From Pseudomonas sp. gcc21 (GTDB taxonomy: Bacteria; Pseudomonadota; Gammaproteobacteria; Pseudomonadales; Pseudomonadaceae), in the NCBI RefSeq assembly GCF_012844345.1, contig NZ_CP051625.1, forward strand, positions 2,976,001 through 3,040,000: DNA of 64,000 nucleotides, given 5' to 3'. Positions 1 through 8,761 of the stretch are shown here, one piece after another. Made by a program: the position numbers and the translations under genes. Numbering within the stretch: the stretch's first letter is position 1; the number at the start of each line of letters is the position of its first letter. The notes below the pieces were generated by a model. It saw nothing but the letters and a program-made list of their open reading frames with translations. It made no database searches and had not been told where the DNA came from.

Positions 1-2151
1 GGTTGACGCATGGTGCTCCTCCCGTGCTGCATCGGCTCGGGGAATGATCAGTGCATCGACGGCGACGGTGCCCTCGCCTTTGGGCATGACGATAAAGGGA
101 TTAATGTCCAGACCTTCCAGCGTGTCCCGGTTATGCCAGGCCAGCTCGGAAACGACGACAAGGGCTTGGGCGAGCGCGTCGAGGTCCGCCGGGGGGCGGT
201 CACGCGCCCCGGTCAGGAGCGCATAACCTTTGATCTGCCGAATCATTGCGTGGGCTTCTGTCAGGCCGAACGGCGCAGCTCGCAGGGCCACATCTTTCAA
301 CGTCTCGACAAAGATTCCCCCGAGGCCAAAGGCCACCACGGGCCCGAACACCGGGTCGCGTTGGACGCCAATGAGCGTCTCGGTGCCACCATCGACCATA
401 CGGGACACCAGTATCCCGTCAATACGAGCATCCGGTACCCGCTCGTGCACGCGTGCGAGTATCTTTTGGTACCCGTCAAAAACCTGGGCTGAATCGCTCA
501 GGCCGAGCATGACCCCACCTGCTTCGGTTTTATGCAGAATGTCCGGTGAGACAACTTTTAACACAACCGGATAGCCCAGGACGTCGGCAGCAGACACAGC
601 AGCTTCGGCAGATTCTGCGAGGCGCTCCTCGACGATGGGTACTCCGGCCCGGGCCAGGTACTGCTTCGCCGTGAACTCATTGAGTTCCTGCGGCGGAAGG
701 CTGAGCTGAGAAGTCCTGGAAGTGTCAGGCGCAGACACCTGAAGCGGAGTTTCGAAATCACGTCCCAACCGCATCAGGGTTCCGGCCGCCTGAACGGCCA
801 TGGTCGGGTCTTCGAATACCGGCAATCCATCCGCTTCATAGTCAGCCCGGACTTCGGGCCGGCATAGTGTCGTTACCATGATCAGGCGTTTCGGGTAGCG
901 CTCGCGCAGCGGCCGCAGTTGGTCGCGTAGTCGGTCGGAGGTTTCTTTGACGAGGCCGGTGTGAGCCAGGAATATGACCACCGCATCGTAATTGCCCTGG
1001 TCGAGCATCAACTCGACGAAGTCGCTCAACAGCTCACGATCGCTGGTCACCTGGGCGGTTGTGTCGACCGGGTTCACCACCGCGGCCGGAGCCCAGCGTT
1101 CTTTCATTCGAGCCTGGGCCGAGGCGGGCATAGGCGCGACGTCAAGACCTAGCTCCGAGGCTTTGTCTGCCATCATGACGCCCACACCACCCGATACCGT
1201 GGCTAGCCCAATCCTTTTTCCGACTGGAAAGCGCCGACCGAGGCAGGCGTAAGTCATTTCCATGAACTCGGTAATTGAATGCGCCCGACATACGCCGTAC
1301 TGCTGGAATACGGCCTCATAAACCGCATCGGAACCCGCGAGCGAGGCGGTGTGCGATGCGGCGGCCTGGGCACCGATCTCGGATTGGCCGACCTTAAGCA
1401 CCACCACCGGTTTGCGATGCTTACGGGCGATTGCGAGCGCCTGCTTCAGTTTTTCACCGTCGCGGCAACCTTCGATATAGGCCGCGATAACATCGGTATC
1501 CGGGTCTTGGGCGAGAAATGCCAGGCAATCGGCAAACTCGATATCGCACTCGTTGCCCGTGGTAACCCAGTAACTGAATCCCAGGCCGCGCTCTCTGAAT
1601 GCCGCGAAACAGTGGGAGCCCAGGGCGCCACTCTGACTCACGAATCCGATCCGGCCCGGCGCGGGCAACCCGCCTTCCATCCCGGAAGTGAAGGTGCCGA
1701 TCATTCCATGGCGGAGGTTAATCGCTCCGAGGCAATTGGGCCCGAGGATGCGCATGCCGGACGCGCGGGATATCTCGGTAATCTGCTGCTGCGCCCGCAG
1801 GCCCTCGACACCTATTTCCGCGAACCCGGCACTAAAAAGAATAACCGCGCGCACGCCGCGGTCGGCACAGGCCTGAATGCTTTCTATGACCAGATGTGAA
1901 GGAAGCGCAACGATTGCCAGGTCGATCTCGCCCGGAGCCGTTTCGATGGACGGGTACGCGTCGAGGCCCTGAACCTGGTTCCGACGGGGATTGATCGGAA
2001 GAATACGGCCCTGGAACCCACTTTCTTTAAGGTAACGAATTGGTCGTCCACCAATTTTTCCGGTGTCGTCCGATGCGCCCAGAACGGCCACCGATCTCGG
2101 CTGAAAAAGGGACCGGATGCGTTCGGGGTCCAGTGCTGGCGATGTAGACAT
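1..2151 (-). CDS. NDP-forming acyl-CoA synthetase (acetate--CoA ligase family), 3' end outside window
   Basis: About 717 residues are visible and the frame stays open to base 1, so the C-terminus lies outside the window. The N-terminal CoA-binding Rossmann domain has V-L-G-A-S-D-D-T-G-K-I-G-G. A succinyl-CoA-ligase-like middle carries S-H-T-A-S-L-A-G, the region of the phosphohistidine relay in ADP-forming acetyl-CoA synthetases. A C-terminal ATP-grasp domain follows (L-K-V-V-S-P-D-I-L-H-K-T-E-A-G-G-V). Known family role: ATP-dependent CoA thioester formation from a carboxylic acid, releasing ADP. The ATG has a GGAG upstream. It is the last visible gene of the minus-strand operon after the SDR, with a 28-bp gap. 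It probably activates the substrate of the adjacent dehydrogenases and hydratase; which acid is unknown. Confidence 0.9.
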   Translation of the reverse strand, partial: MSTSPALDPERIRSLFQPRSVAVLGASDDTGKIGGRPIRYLKESGFQGRILPINPRRNQVQGLDAYPSIETAPGEIDLAIVALPSHLVIESIQACADRGVRAVILFSAGFAEIGVEGLRAQQQITEISRASGMRILGPNCLGAINLRHGMIGTFTSGMEGGLPAPGRIGFVSQSGALGSHCFAAFRERGLGFSYWVTTGNECDIEFADCLAFLAQDPDTDVIAAYIEGCRDGEKLKQALAIARKHRKPVVVLKVGQSEIGAQAAASHTASLAGSDAVYEAVFQQYGVCRAHSITEFMEMTYACLGRRFPVGKRIGLATVSGGVGVMMADKASELGLDVAPMPASAQARMKERWAPAAVVNPVDTTAQVTSDRELLSDFVELMLDQGNYDAVVIFLAHTGLVKETSDRLRDQLRPLRERYPKRLIMVTTLCRPEVRADYEADGLPVFEDPTMAVQAAGTLMRLGRDFETPLQVSAPDTSRTSQLSLPPQELNEFTAKQYLARAGVPIVEERLAESAEAAVSAADVLGYPVVLKVVSPDILHKTEAGGVMLGLSDSAQVFDGYQKILARVHERVPDARIDGILVSRMVDGGTETLIGVQRDPVFGPVVAFGLGGIFVETLKDVALRAAPFGLTEAHAMIRQIKGYALLTGARDRPPADLDALAQALVVVSELAWHNRDTLEGLDINPFIVMPKGEGTVAVDALIIPRADAAREEHHAST

Positions 2152-2179
2152 GGGATACTCCGTTGTAAGGTTGCAGGAC

Positions 2180-2929
2180 TCAGACGGTCGGACGACCGGC
2201 GACCCAAAGAACTTGTCCCGTTATGAAGCTGGATTCATCTGCGGCCAGAAATGCTGCCGCGGCGGCGATATCCGCCGGCTTGCCAACCCGCTTGATGGCG
2301 TTAGCCTGGATGGTCTTTTCCTGAAGTTGCTCGTAACTGATGCCAACGCGTGCGGCCGTGGCTCGGGTCATGGCCGTATCGATATGGCCGGGGGAAATCG
2401 CATTGACGTTGATATTGAAGGGACCCAGCTCCATCGCCAGGACCCGGGCCATACCCTGCAAGCCCGCTTTTGCGGCCGCATAGTTAGTCTGGCCACGGTT
2501 GCCCAGGGCCGCCCTGGAGGACATCAGAACGATCTTGCCGTAGCGCTGTTCCACCATGTATTTTTGCGCGGCGCGGCAGCAATAGAAGCTGCCTTTCAGG
2601 TGGGTATCGATCACCAGGTCCCAGTCGTCGTCGGTCATCTTGTGAATCAGATTGTCCCGGGTCATGCCTGCGTTACAGACCAGAACATCGACTGAGCCGA
2701 ACACGTCGTTGACCTGAGCGAGTGCCTGCTCGACCTGATCGCGGTTGCTAACGTCGCACTGGATTGCAATGGCGTCGCTGTTGATACGCTCGGCCGCTTG
2801 CTGGGCACCTTCGAGATCCAGATCGAGCAGGGCCACCCGGGCGCCTTCCTCCGCCAGCCGCTGGGCAATGCCTTGTCCGATGCCGTGGGCCGCGCCGGTG
2901 ACAACTGCGGTCTTTCCTTGATAACGCAT
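2180..2929 (-). CDS. SDR family oxidoreductase (FabG-like)
   Basis: 249 residues, a classical short-chain dehydrogenase length. The N-terminal T-G-A-A-H-G-I-G-Q-G cofactor motif, N-A-G at the end of beta-4, an S-S-R region and the Y-A-A-A-K active-site motif are all present. The start has an AGGAG box. It sits between the enoyl-CoA hydratase and the acyl-CoA synthetase in one operon, so it most likely oxidises a 3-hydroxyacyl-CoA formed by the hydratase. FabG-type names are often assigned to such proteins, but this context is degradative rather than fatty acid synthesis. Cofactor and substrate cannot be told from the sequence. Confidence 0.9.
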   Translation of the reverse strand: MRYQGKTAVVTGAAHGIGQGIAQRLAEEGARVALLDLDLEGAQQAAERINSDAIAIQCDVSNRDQVEQALAQVNDVFGSVDVLVCNAGMTRDNLIHKMTDDDWDLVIDTHLKGSFYCCRAAQKYMVEQRYGKIVLMSSRAALGNRGQTNYAAAKAGLQGMARVLAMELGPFNINVNAISPGHIDTAMTRATAARVGISYEQLQEKTIQANAIKRVGKPADIAAAAAFLAADESSFITGQVLWVAGRPTV

Positions 2930-3051
2930 AATTTTCTCCTGCGAATGAAGTTCAGAAACGCACCCGGTTCAAGCGCGGCAGTAGGCGCTGGGACTTCTGC
3001 CGCGGCGCAGTTACATGCGTGATAAACGGGGTATCAGGCTTTTTTCGGGAA

Positions 3052-3855
3052 TTACTTATCGTGAGCGCCCGCAGTGCGGAAGTTGGGCGGGCGCTTTTCG
3101 AGAAAGGCCTTCACGCCCTCCTTGTGTTCATCGCCCTGTGTGACCAACCCCATGTGTGAAGACACCAGATCCAGACTGGTACGTAGGTCCGTGCGCTGGC
3201 ACTGGTAAACCAGGCGTTTGGTCAGCCGCATGGCACGAGACGGGCCGGCAGCTAGACGGCGGGCAAACTTCTTCGTTTCTGGCAGGAGCTGATCCGGCGC
3301 AAAGACACGGCTAACCAGACCTATGCGCTCGGCTTCGGCGGCATCCACCAGATCGCCGGTCCATAGTAGTTCCAGCGCTTTGGATAATCCGACCAGACGA
3401 GGAAGAAAGTAAGCGCCGCCATCGCCCGGTACCAGGCCAACTTTGATATAGGTTTCACCGAAGCGCGCGCCTTCCGCCGCAAAGCGGATGTCGCACATCA
3501 ACGCCATGTCCAGTCCTGCGCCGGTTGCGGAGCCGTTGAGCGCGCAAATGACTGGCTTGTCGATTCGCTCGAGCGCCAGCGGGATCTTGTGAATGGCCTC
3601 CCAGAGATAGTCCTTGGTGCTCCAGGGGCCCCGCTTCTGGCGATCCATGTCGCCCACGTCACCGCCTGAACAGAAGGCCTGGTGTCCAGCGCCGGTAAGA
3701 ATGACGGTACGGATGTCGTCGCGGCTCTCACATTCACCTAATGCGGTAAGCCATTGCTGGATCATCTCGCGGTTGAAAGCGTTGCGTTTCTCCGGCCGGT
3801 TGAGGGTGATTGTGGCAACACCCTCGTCGACTTCAAACAAAACAGCGTTACTCAT
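3052..3855 (-). CDS. Enoyl-CoA hydratase/isomerase family protein
   Basis: 267 residues from an ATG with GGGAG upstream; the frame is open further upstream but that part is the neighbouring gene read out of phase. It is a crotonase-fold protein: T-L-N-R-P-E-K-R-N-A-F-N near the N-terminus, C-S-G-G-D-V-G-D-M for the CoA and oxyanion loop, and G-A-R-F-G-E-T-Y-I-K-V-G-L-V-P-G-D-G-G in the catalytic region. Its first 8 bases overlap the end of the upstream acyl-CoA dehydrogenase, indicating translational coupling. Expected role: hydration of the 2-enoyl-CoA made by the two upstream dehydrogenases. Exact specificity is not determinable, because crotonases diverge widely. Confidence 0.9.
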   Translation of the reverse strand: MSNAVLFEVDEGVATITLNRPEKRNAFNREMIQQWLTALGECESRDDIRTVILTGAGHQAFCSGGDVGDMDRQKRGPWSTKDYLWEAIHKIPLALERIDKPVICALNGSATGAGLDMALMCDIRFAAEGARFGETYIKVGLVPGDGGAYFLPRLVGLSKALELLWTGDLVDAAEAERIGLVSRVFAPDQLLPETKKFARRLAAGPSRAMRLTKRLVYQCQRTDLRTSLDLVSSHMGLVTQGDEHKEGVKAFLEKRPPNFRTAGAHDK

Positions 3856-4933
3856 GTTCTTGTTCTCCCGTTTCGTGATCCACGTCCTGCAGCGAGGTAA
3901 GGAAAGGCCAGAGCCCGTCCCGGCCCTGAGCCAACGCCAGAGCGCCGAGGGTCTGCTGCCAATAGGCTTCGTTACCGAATTCGTCACGCCAGGACCAGAG
4001 TCGGCGAGTGCTGTGATGCAGGGTGTGTTCCTGTGTGAAGCCCATGGCGGCGTGAACCTGGTGACCAATGGCCGCGACCAGGCCGGCGGCTTCCCCGACA
4101 CGGGCCTTGGCGACGGCTATGGTGAATCCCGCATCGCGGGCTCCGATCTGGCGAATCGCAGCATTGGCTGCCGCGCCGGCTGCCGCGACTTGACCGGCCG
4201 CCGCAGCCAACTGCTGCTGCACCGCCTGGAACTTGCCGATGGGTCGGCCGAATTGCACTCTCTCGTTTGCATACTGGACCGAGAGTTCCAGTACGCGGCG
4301 CATGGCACCCGCCATTTGCAGCGACCGGATCAGTGCTCCCCATTCCAGCAGCGATGGTGCGTCAGCTGGATACGGCGCAAAATCGTCAGGCTGGATAATG
4401 ACGTCGTTGAGTGCACAACTGTCCCGCGGCTCACCAGCAAGGTTGATATCGTTGTGCCAGGGTAGGCGCTTGCAAGGAAGGGTGACCAAGACAGGTTTGT
4501 GGTCGGTCTCGGCCACCAGCAGCACGTGGGAGACGCCCCGGCCCCACGTGACTCGCCGCAGAGAGCCGGTTAGGCGCCACTGACCATCGGCCCACCTAAG
4601 CCGCACGCGATTGGTCGGACTGACAAACGCCAGAGGTTGGTCGGTGGTGGAAAGTCCCGCGCTCGCCAGTAAATGATTCCCGACAATGGCTTCTGCCAGC
4701 GGTACTGGCAGGGCGTGATACCCCGCCAGTTCGGCTAATGGAAGTACTTCTGCCGGCGATAGAGTGACGCCACTGTCGGGCGCTAATGCCTGAATCAGTC
4801 CCAGATCCACCAGAGCAGCCCACACCTTTTCTGGCCACATGCCTTTCTCAGCACTACTCCAGAGATCACGTCCACTGAGGTCGTTTAAAAGGCGATTGGT
4901 AGAGTCTATTAACATGTTCTGAAGATCGGTCAT
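3848..4933 (-). CDS. Acyl-CoA dehydrogenase family protein, probable partner subunit
   Basis: 361 residues of acyl-CoA dehydrogenase fold, with a poorly conserved N-terminal half and a recognisable C-terminal domain (V-Q-Y-A-N-E-R-V-Q-F-G-R-P-I-G-K-F-Q-A-V-Q). The C-terminal stretch H-A-A-M-G-F-T-Q-E-H-T-L-H-H-S-T-R-R-L resembles one subunit of the heteromeric dehydrogenases of the FadE28/FadE29 (ChsE1/ChsE2) type. The canonical Y-E-G-T catalytic loop is absent. Its start overlaps the stop of the next acyl-CoA dehydrogenase gene by 4 bases, and its end overlaps the hydratase start. The inference is that the two dehydrogenases form an alpha2-beta2 FAD enzyme acting on a bulky or branched acyl-CoA. 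Confidence 0.85.
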   Translation of the reverse strand: MTDLQNMLIDSTNRLLNDLSGRDLWSSAEKGMWPEKVWAALVDLGLIQALAPDSGVTLSPAEVLPLAELAGYHALPVPLAEAIVGNHLLASAGLSTTDQPLAFVSPTNRVRLRWADGQWRLTGSLRRVTWGRGVSHVLLVAETDHKPVLVTLPCKRLPWHNDINLAGEPRDSCALNDVIIQPDDFAPYPADAPSLLEWGALIRSLQMAGAMRRVLELSVQYANERVQFGRPIGKFQAVQQQLAAAAGQVAAAGAAANAAIRQIGARDAGFTIAVAKARVGEAAGLVAAIGHQVHAAMGFTQEHTLHHSTRRLWSWRDEFGNEAYWQQTLGALALAQGRDGLWPFLTSLQDVDHETGEQEHE

Positions 4934-6078
4934 CTTAGTCCCAGCCCTTTAGCAATCATGCCGCGCAGTATTTCCCGAGTACCGCCGCGAATCGTGAACG
5001 AAGGCGAGGTCAAAATGGCCTTTGCCAGCGCCTCCTGGAAATGTTCGCCTTGGTCCAGGGAGGGCTCGGCAGCAACGAGCAGTCGTGCGATTTCGGGGAT
5101 TTCCTGTTCGAAGGCGGTGCCGATGTCTTTCACCAGGGCCGCCTCCAGGTTCGGCGACTCGCCTCGCTCAAGCATGCCGGCGACAGACAAGGACATGGTG
5201 CGCAGGGTGGCAAGGTGGGCAACCAGGCGGCCAATCGCTACCTGTGCCCGGGTGTCCGCCGACCCACTTAAGGTGTCTATGAGTTGGCGCAGGAGTTGGT
5301 AGGTGCTGAGGAATCTATCGGGACCGCTGCGCTCGAATGCGAGCTCGCCAGTCACCATCTGCCAGCCAGCCCCTACTTCCCCGATCACCATGTCGTCTGG
5401 GACGAAGGTGTCGTCGAATATCACTTCGTTGAAGTCATGGCCGCCATAGAGGTTGAAGATGGGCCGAGTCTGTACCCGGTCCTCGCCCATGCGCACGATA
5501 AACTGGGTCAGGCCGGCATGACGGTCTTCACCGCGCGGGGCGGTCCGGGCGAGAGCGATGAGGTAGTGAACCCGGTGAGCGCCACTGGTCCAGACCTTGG
5601 TGCCGTTAAGAAGCCAGCCCCCCTCAGTCCGGGTCGCTTTTGTCGAAGCGGCCGCAAGGTCGGATCCAGAGTTCGGCTCACTCATCCCGATGGCGAAAAA
5701 ACACCGCCCGGCTGCAATCTCGGGCAGGATGGCCTGCTTGGCAGCTTCGCTACCATGGGCCAGGATGTTGTTTCCGCTTTGACGGTCGGCAACCCAATGC
5801 GCGCCCACCGGTGCGCCCGCTGCCAGCATCTCTTCGGTCACCACGTAGCGTTCGAGGGCGCTGCGTTCGTGTCCCCCGTATTGGGAGGGCCAGCGCATGC
5901 CTATGTAGCCGCGGATACCGCATCTGCGGCTGAACTCCGGGTCGTAACTACCCCAGGAGTTTCGGTGAGGTGTTATCCGCCCGGATGCCAGCTCCTCGGC
6001 AATAAAAGACCGAACTTCTTCACGCAGTCCTTCAGTTTGAGGTGAAAGGTGTACCGAATCGAATCCGAATGAATGCAT
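4930..6078 (-). CDS. Acyl-CoA dehydrogenase
   Basis: 382 residues. The FAD-binding middle region is clear: F-A-I-G-M-S-E-P-N-S-G-S-D-L-A and G-G-W-L-L-N-G-T-K-V-W-T-S-G-A-H. The C-terminus ends I-R-G-G-T-R-E-I-L-R-G-M-I-A-K-G-L-G, a form common in the FadE-type steroid and branched side-chain dehydrogenases. The ATG is preceded by GGAG. It is the first gene of a tightly overlapping set (this gene, second dehydrogenase, hydratase). It should introduce the alpha,beta double bond into an acyl-CoA and pass electrons to electron-transfer flavoprotein. Pairing with the following subunit is inferred from overlap and complementary sequence features. Confidence 0.9.
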   Translation of the reverse strand: MHSFGFDSVHLSPQTEGLREEVRSFIAEELASGRITPHRNSWGSYDPEFSRRCGIRGYIGMRWPSQYGGHERSALERYVVTEEMLAAGAPVGAHWVADRQSGNNILAHGSEAAKQAILPEIAAGRCFFAIGMSEPNSGSDLAAASTKATRTEGGWLLNGTKVWTSGAHRVHYLIALARTAPRGEDRHAGLTQFIVRMGEDRVQTRPIFNLYGGHDFNEVIFDDTFVPDDMVIGEVGAGWQMVTGELAFERSGPDRFLSTYQLLRQLIDTLSGSADTRAQVAIGRLVAHLATLRTMSLSVAGMLERGESPNLEAALVKDIGTAFEQEIPEIARLLVAAEPSLDQGEHFQEALAKAILTSPSFTIRGGTREILRGMIAKGLGLR

Positions 6079-6613
6079 CGAAAGTCTCCGTTTGAAACTG
6101 AGTGGCTTTTATTTCGCTGCTTTACCAAGAGCCGGGCTGGCGCTGCGCTCACTCATACTGATGGTTTTTTATTATGAGGAGGTTCGTGACGGGCGCCATT
6201 GTGGAAATGTTAAGGAGCGCTTAACTACATGTTACAAACTAGCGATTCGTGGTGATGATCTTACGAGGCTGAACAATATTTCAGGCGAGAGTAAGTCCCG
6301 AGCTCAAAGCCCGGATCAATCGGCTTGGGTAGAAGGTGTCGATACTAGAAGTGGTGACCCGTTATAAATGCCGGATGGCAGAACCAGATAGGTCATTAGG
6401 TAATACATCGGAAAGAGAGAATGCCCGCATCGGTTGATGGTGGTTTGGTACCGCCAGTCGCCGAGGAAAACCTCACTTCAACGCCCAGGTTAGTTGAATA
6501 CAACGCCTGATATCTACTTGGAATAGTAGCCAGCTCGGCAGTTGCAGGGGAGTGGCTGGGCCGGCCGAAGGGGTGGGTCAGAGAAGTTAAGTTTTCCTCG
6601 CACAGTTCCGGAA
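6079..6613. other. Intergenic region, no gene recognised
   Basis: 535 bases between two minus-strand genes. Short open frames exist on both strands but their translations look like random sequence and lack ribosome-binding sites. It probably holds the promoter for the dehydrogenase operon; no convincing promoter, terminator or RNA was identified. Confidence 0.5.
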
Positions 6614-7072
6614 TCAGAAAATGGACAATCCCAAAGTTTCGGCAATGCAGGCTGGGCGGTCGCTTCCTTCGAGCTCTATTGTTACCTTGTTGCATATGCG
6701 AAATCGGTCTTGTCCCTGGTTTTCAACTGACACCAGTACAAACCGTGCGCGAATCCTCGCGCCTGCCAATACCGGTTCGAGGAAACGCAATCGGTTCAAC
6801 CCATAGTTAATGCCTGCAGTCACGCCTTCGACACGATAAGTCTGGGCTCGTAGCATGGGCAATAGCGAAAGGGTCAGGAATCCATGCGCGATGGGCCCGC
6901 CCATCGGCGACTCGCGTTCGGCCCTGGGTACATCGACATGGATCCACTGGTGATCACCTGTTGCTTCGGCAAAAAGATTGATTCGTTCCTGGGTTATCTC
7001 AAGCCATTCACTGACGCCCACCTCCTGGCCTACCAGTTTCTCAAGTTCCGAAATTCCGTTGATGATGCGCAT
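6614..7072 (-). CDS. MaoC family dehydratase
   Basis: 152 residues, a single hot-dog-fold (R)-specific hydratase. The catalytic signature is intact: F-A-E-A-T-G-D-H-Q-W-I-H-V-D gives the Asp and His pair, followed by G-G-P-I-A-H-G-F-L-T-L-S. The ATG has AGGAG eight bases upstream. It is on the same strand as the dehydrogenase operon but 535 bases upstream of it, so it may have its own promoter. It likely hydrates a trans-2-enoyl-CoA, possibly with different stereochemistry from the crotonase in the operon. Confidence 0.9.
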   Translation of the reverse strand: MRIINGISELEKLVGQEVGVSEWLEITQERINLFAEATGDHQWIHVDVPRAERESPMGGPIAHGFLTLSLLPMLRAQTYRVEGVTAGINYGLNRLRFLEPVLAGARIRARFVLVSVENQGQDRFRICNKVTIELEGSDRPACIAETLGLSIF

Positions 7073-7530
7073 AATTGTCTCCTGAATAAATGATTAAGGC
7101 GTGCTTAACGTGCGGTTAATAAGTGCTATGGAAGCTTATCGGCCAGTTCAGTCGATCAGTTGGAACTAGTCAACTTATACTGGGCAATATGCAAGTTTTG
7201 ATGAGCCTACTCGCACGTCAAGCGATTCAACAGGGCGCCCATCGCCCCGCAGCACTCTGTTATAGCGTTGTAATTGTCAGGAGCTTTCCGACCTAGCTTC
7301 GTCGCTACCGAACGCGGGCACTTCTAGCATGGTTTTCTTCCAAGATACTTACCGCAAGCCCGGATCCCGGATATCGCATAGTTGGTCAGCTTCCGGGTTC
7401 AACATCCTCGCCTCGACCCGAGAAGCGACCAGGTAAAGGCATACTTCCTGCGCAAGGGTAGAGCGTTGGCCTATCAGCAGGCCGGCTGCTTTCTGCTTGA
7501 ACCCAAGGAAAAAGCACGTCGAATTGGTTA
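7073..7530. other. Intergenic region, no gene recognised
   Basis: 458 bases between the LysR gene end and the MaoC gene start. No protein-like frame with a ribosome-binding site was found. The part next to the MaoC gene is AT-richer and presumably carries its promoter. Confidence 0.45.
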
Positions 7531-8547
7531 TCAGATAGGCGTTTTTGCTTGCGGTCCTACGGCCGTCGTGGTGCTCGGGATCATTGAACCACCATTGCTA
7601 TTGCTATCCAGGAACTCAGGTTCAAATAGGTGCGGGCTGTGACTTGCCAGCTCGTCAACTGTCAAGCCTGCCTCTTTCTCAAGCCAACTTCGAAAGGCGG
7701 CTATCCTGGGGTCGTCGAGCCGCTCGCTTCTGCTCACCATACAAATGCCCGCGGAGCGTCTACCTGTGGCCTTGAACGGCGCTACCAGCGCCCCGCGCTT
7801 AAACTCGTCTTCGACCAGCAAGCGCTGCACCATTGCCACGCCCATGCCCTCCACCGCTGCTTGGTATGCCAGAGTCGATCCCCTGACCGTTACCTTCTGG
7901 ACGGGTTCCAGTTCTTCGAGCCCGGATGCATTCAGCCATTCCTCCCAATCAAGTCGGCGGTAATGAGAGTAGATCCATGTGTAATCCGCAAGGTTGGGTT
8001 CGGTTGGCGATGGATCAGAGTTCTTCAAGAGATGAGGACTACAGGCGGGCTGGATAATGTCCGGAAGCAAGAGCTGCGTGATGAGTCCTTCGCGGGCATC
8101 GCTCAAGTATTGCAGACCTACATCGATCTCATCGTAATTGAACTCCCTCGGTTTCTGACCTGTAGCAATACTGATTTCGATATCGGGATGGGCTTCCCGA
8201 AACCGGGGTAGCCTCGGAATCAGCCAGTAAACCGCGACCGAAGGGTAGGCGCAGATACGTAGAGGTTTTGTCTGAGGCGCCCGCAGTTTTCTGGTCCCCT
8301 TGTCGAGTAAGTCAAACGCCGCGGTTGCGTCTGGTAGGAGCGCGCGCCCTGCATGGGTTAGCTTCAGAGTTTGGTGTAGTCGCTCAAACAAGGGCGCGCC
8401 GAAATAACCTTCAAGTACGGCCACTTGGCGGCTAATTGCGACCGTCGTTACATGCAGTTCCTCTGCTGCCTTGGTAAAGCTTCCGTTGCGCGCTGCTGCC
8501 TCAAAACTCCGGAGCGGGTTTAGGGGGGGTAAGTGTCGCTTCTTCAC
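7531..8547 (-). CDS. LysR family transcriptional regulator
   Basis: 338 residues starting at GTG with a GAGG box. The N-terminal winged helix-turn-helix is typical (L-N-P-L-R-S-F-E-A-A-A-R-N-G-S-F-T-K-A-A-E-E-L, then V-T-T-V-A-I-S-R-Q-V-A-V-L-E). A periplasmic-binding-protein-like effector domain follows. It resembles the GcvA/AmpR-like branch (P-P-L-N-P-L-R-S-F-E-A-A start). It is divergent from the MmgE/PrpD operon across a 214-bp gap, so it probably controls that operon and itself in response to a pathway intermediate. The C-terminal tail past about residue 300 is longer than usual and may be unstructured. Confidence 0.9.
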   Translation of the reverse strand: MKKRHLPPLNPLRSFEAAARNGSFTKAAEELHVTTVAISRQVAVLEGYFGAPLFERLHQTLKLTHAGRALLPDATAAFDLLDKGTRKLRAPQTKPLRICAYPSVAVYWLIPRLPRFREAHPDIEISIATGQKPREFNYDEIDVGLQYLSDAREGLITQLLLPDIIQPACSPHLLKNSDPSPTEPNLADYTWIYSHYRRLDWEEWLNASGLEELEPVQKVTVRGSTLAYQAAVEGMGVAMVQRLLVEDEFKRGALVAPFKATGRRSAGICMVSRSERLDDPRIAAFRSWLEKEAGLTVDELASHSPHLFEPEFLDSNSNGGSMIPSTTTAVGPQAKTPI

Positions 8548-8582
8548 TAAGGCGCCTCGTTGAATAACTTGTAGTTTATTGG

Positions 8583-8592
8583 ACGTTAACGT
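8583..8592. promoter_or_regulatory. Palindrome ACGTTAACGT in the LysR/MmgE intergenic region
   Basis: A perfect 10-bp palindrome 36 bases upstream of the LysR start and about 170 bases before the MmgE/PrpD start. It is a possible part of the LysR operator, but short palindromes arise by chance and no repeat of it was confirmed nearby. Confidence 0.25.
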
Positions 8593-8761
8593 TTAGCCAA
8601 TGGCGTCGCAAGCTCCTTTCCTCATAATAATCCCCAGAACAAACGCAGACTGCCCGTTTTTGGCAGATGGCGGATATAAGAAAAGACTATTTAGATCAGT
8701 GGGTTATGAGACCGTTAGTGTCCTTGTTAACGACGTGCAGCATTTTTACCGGAGAGTTGGA

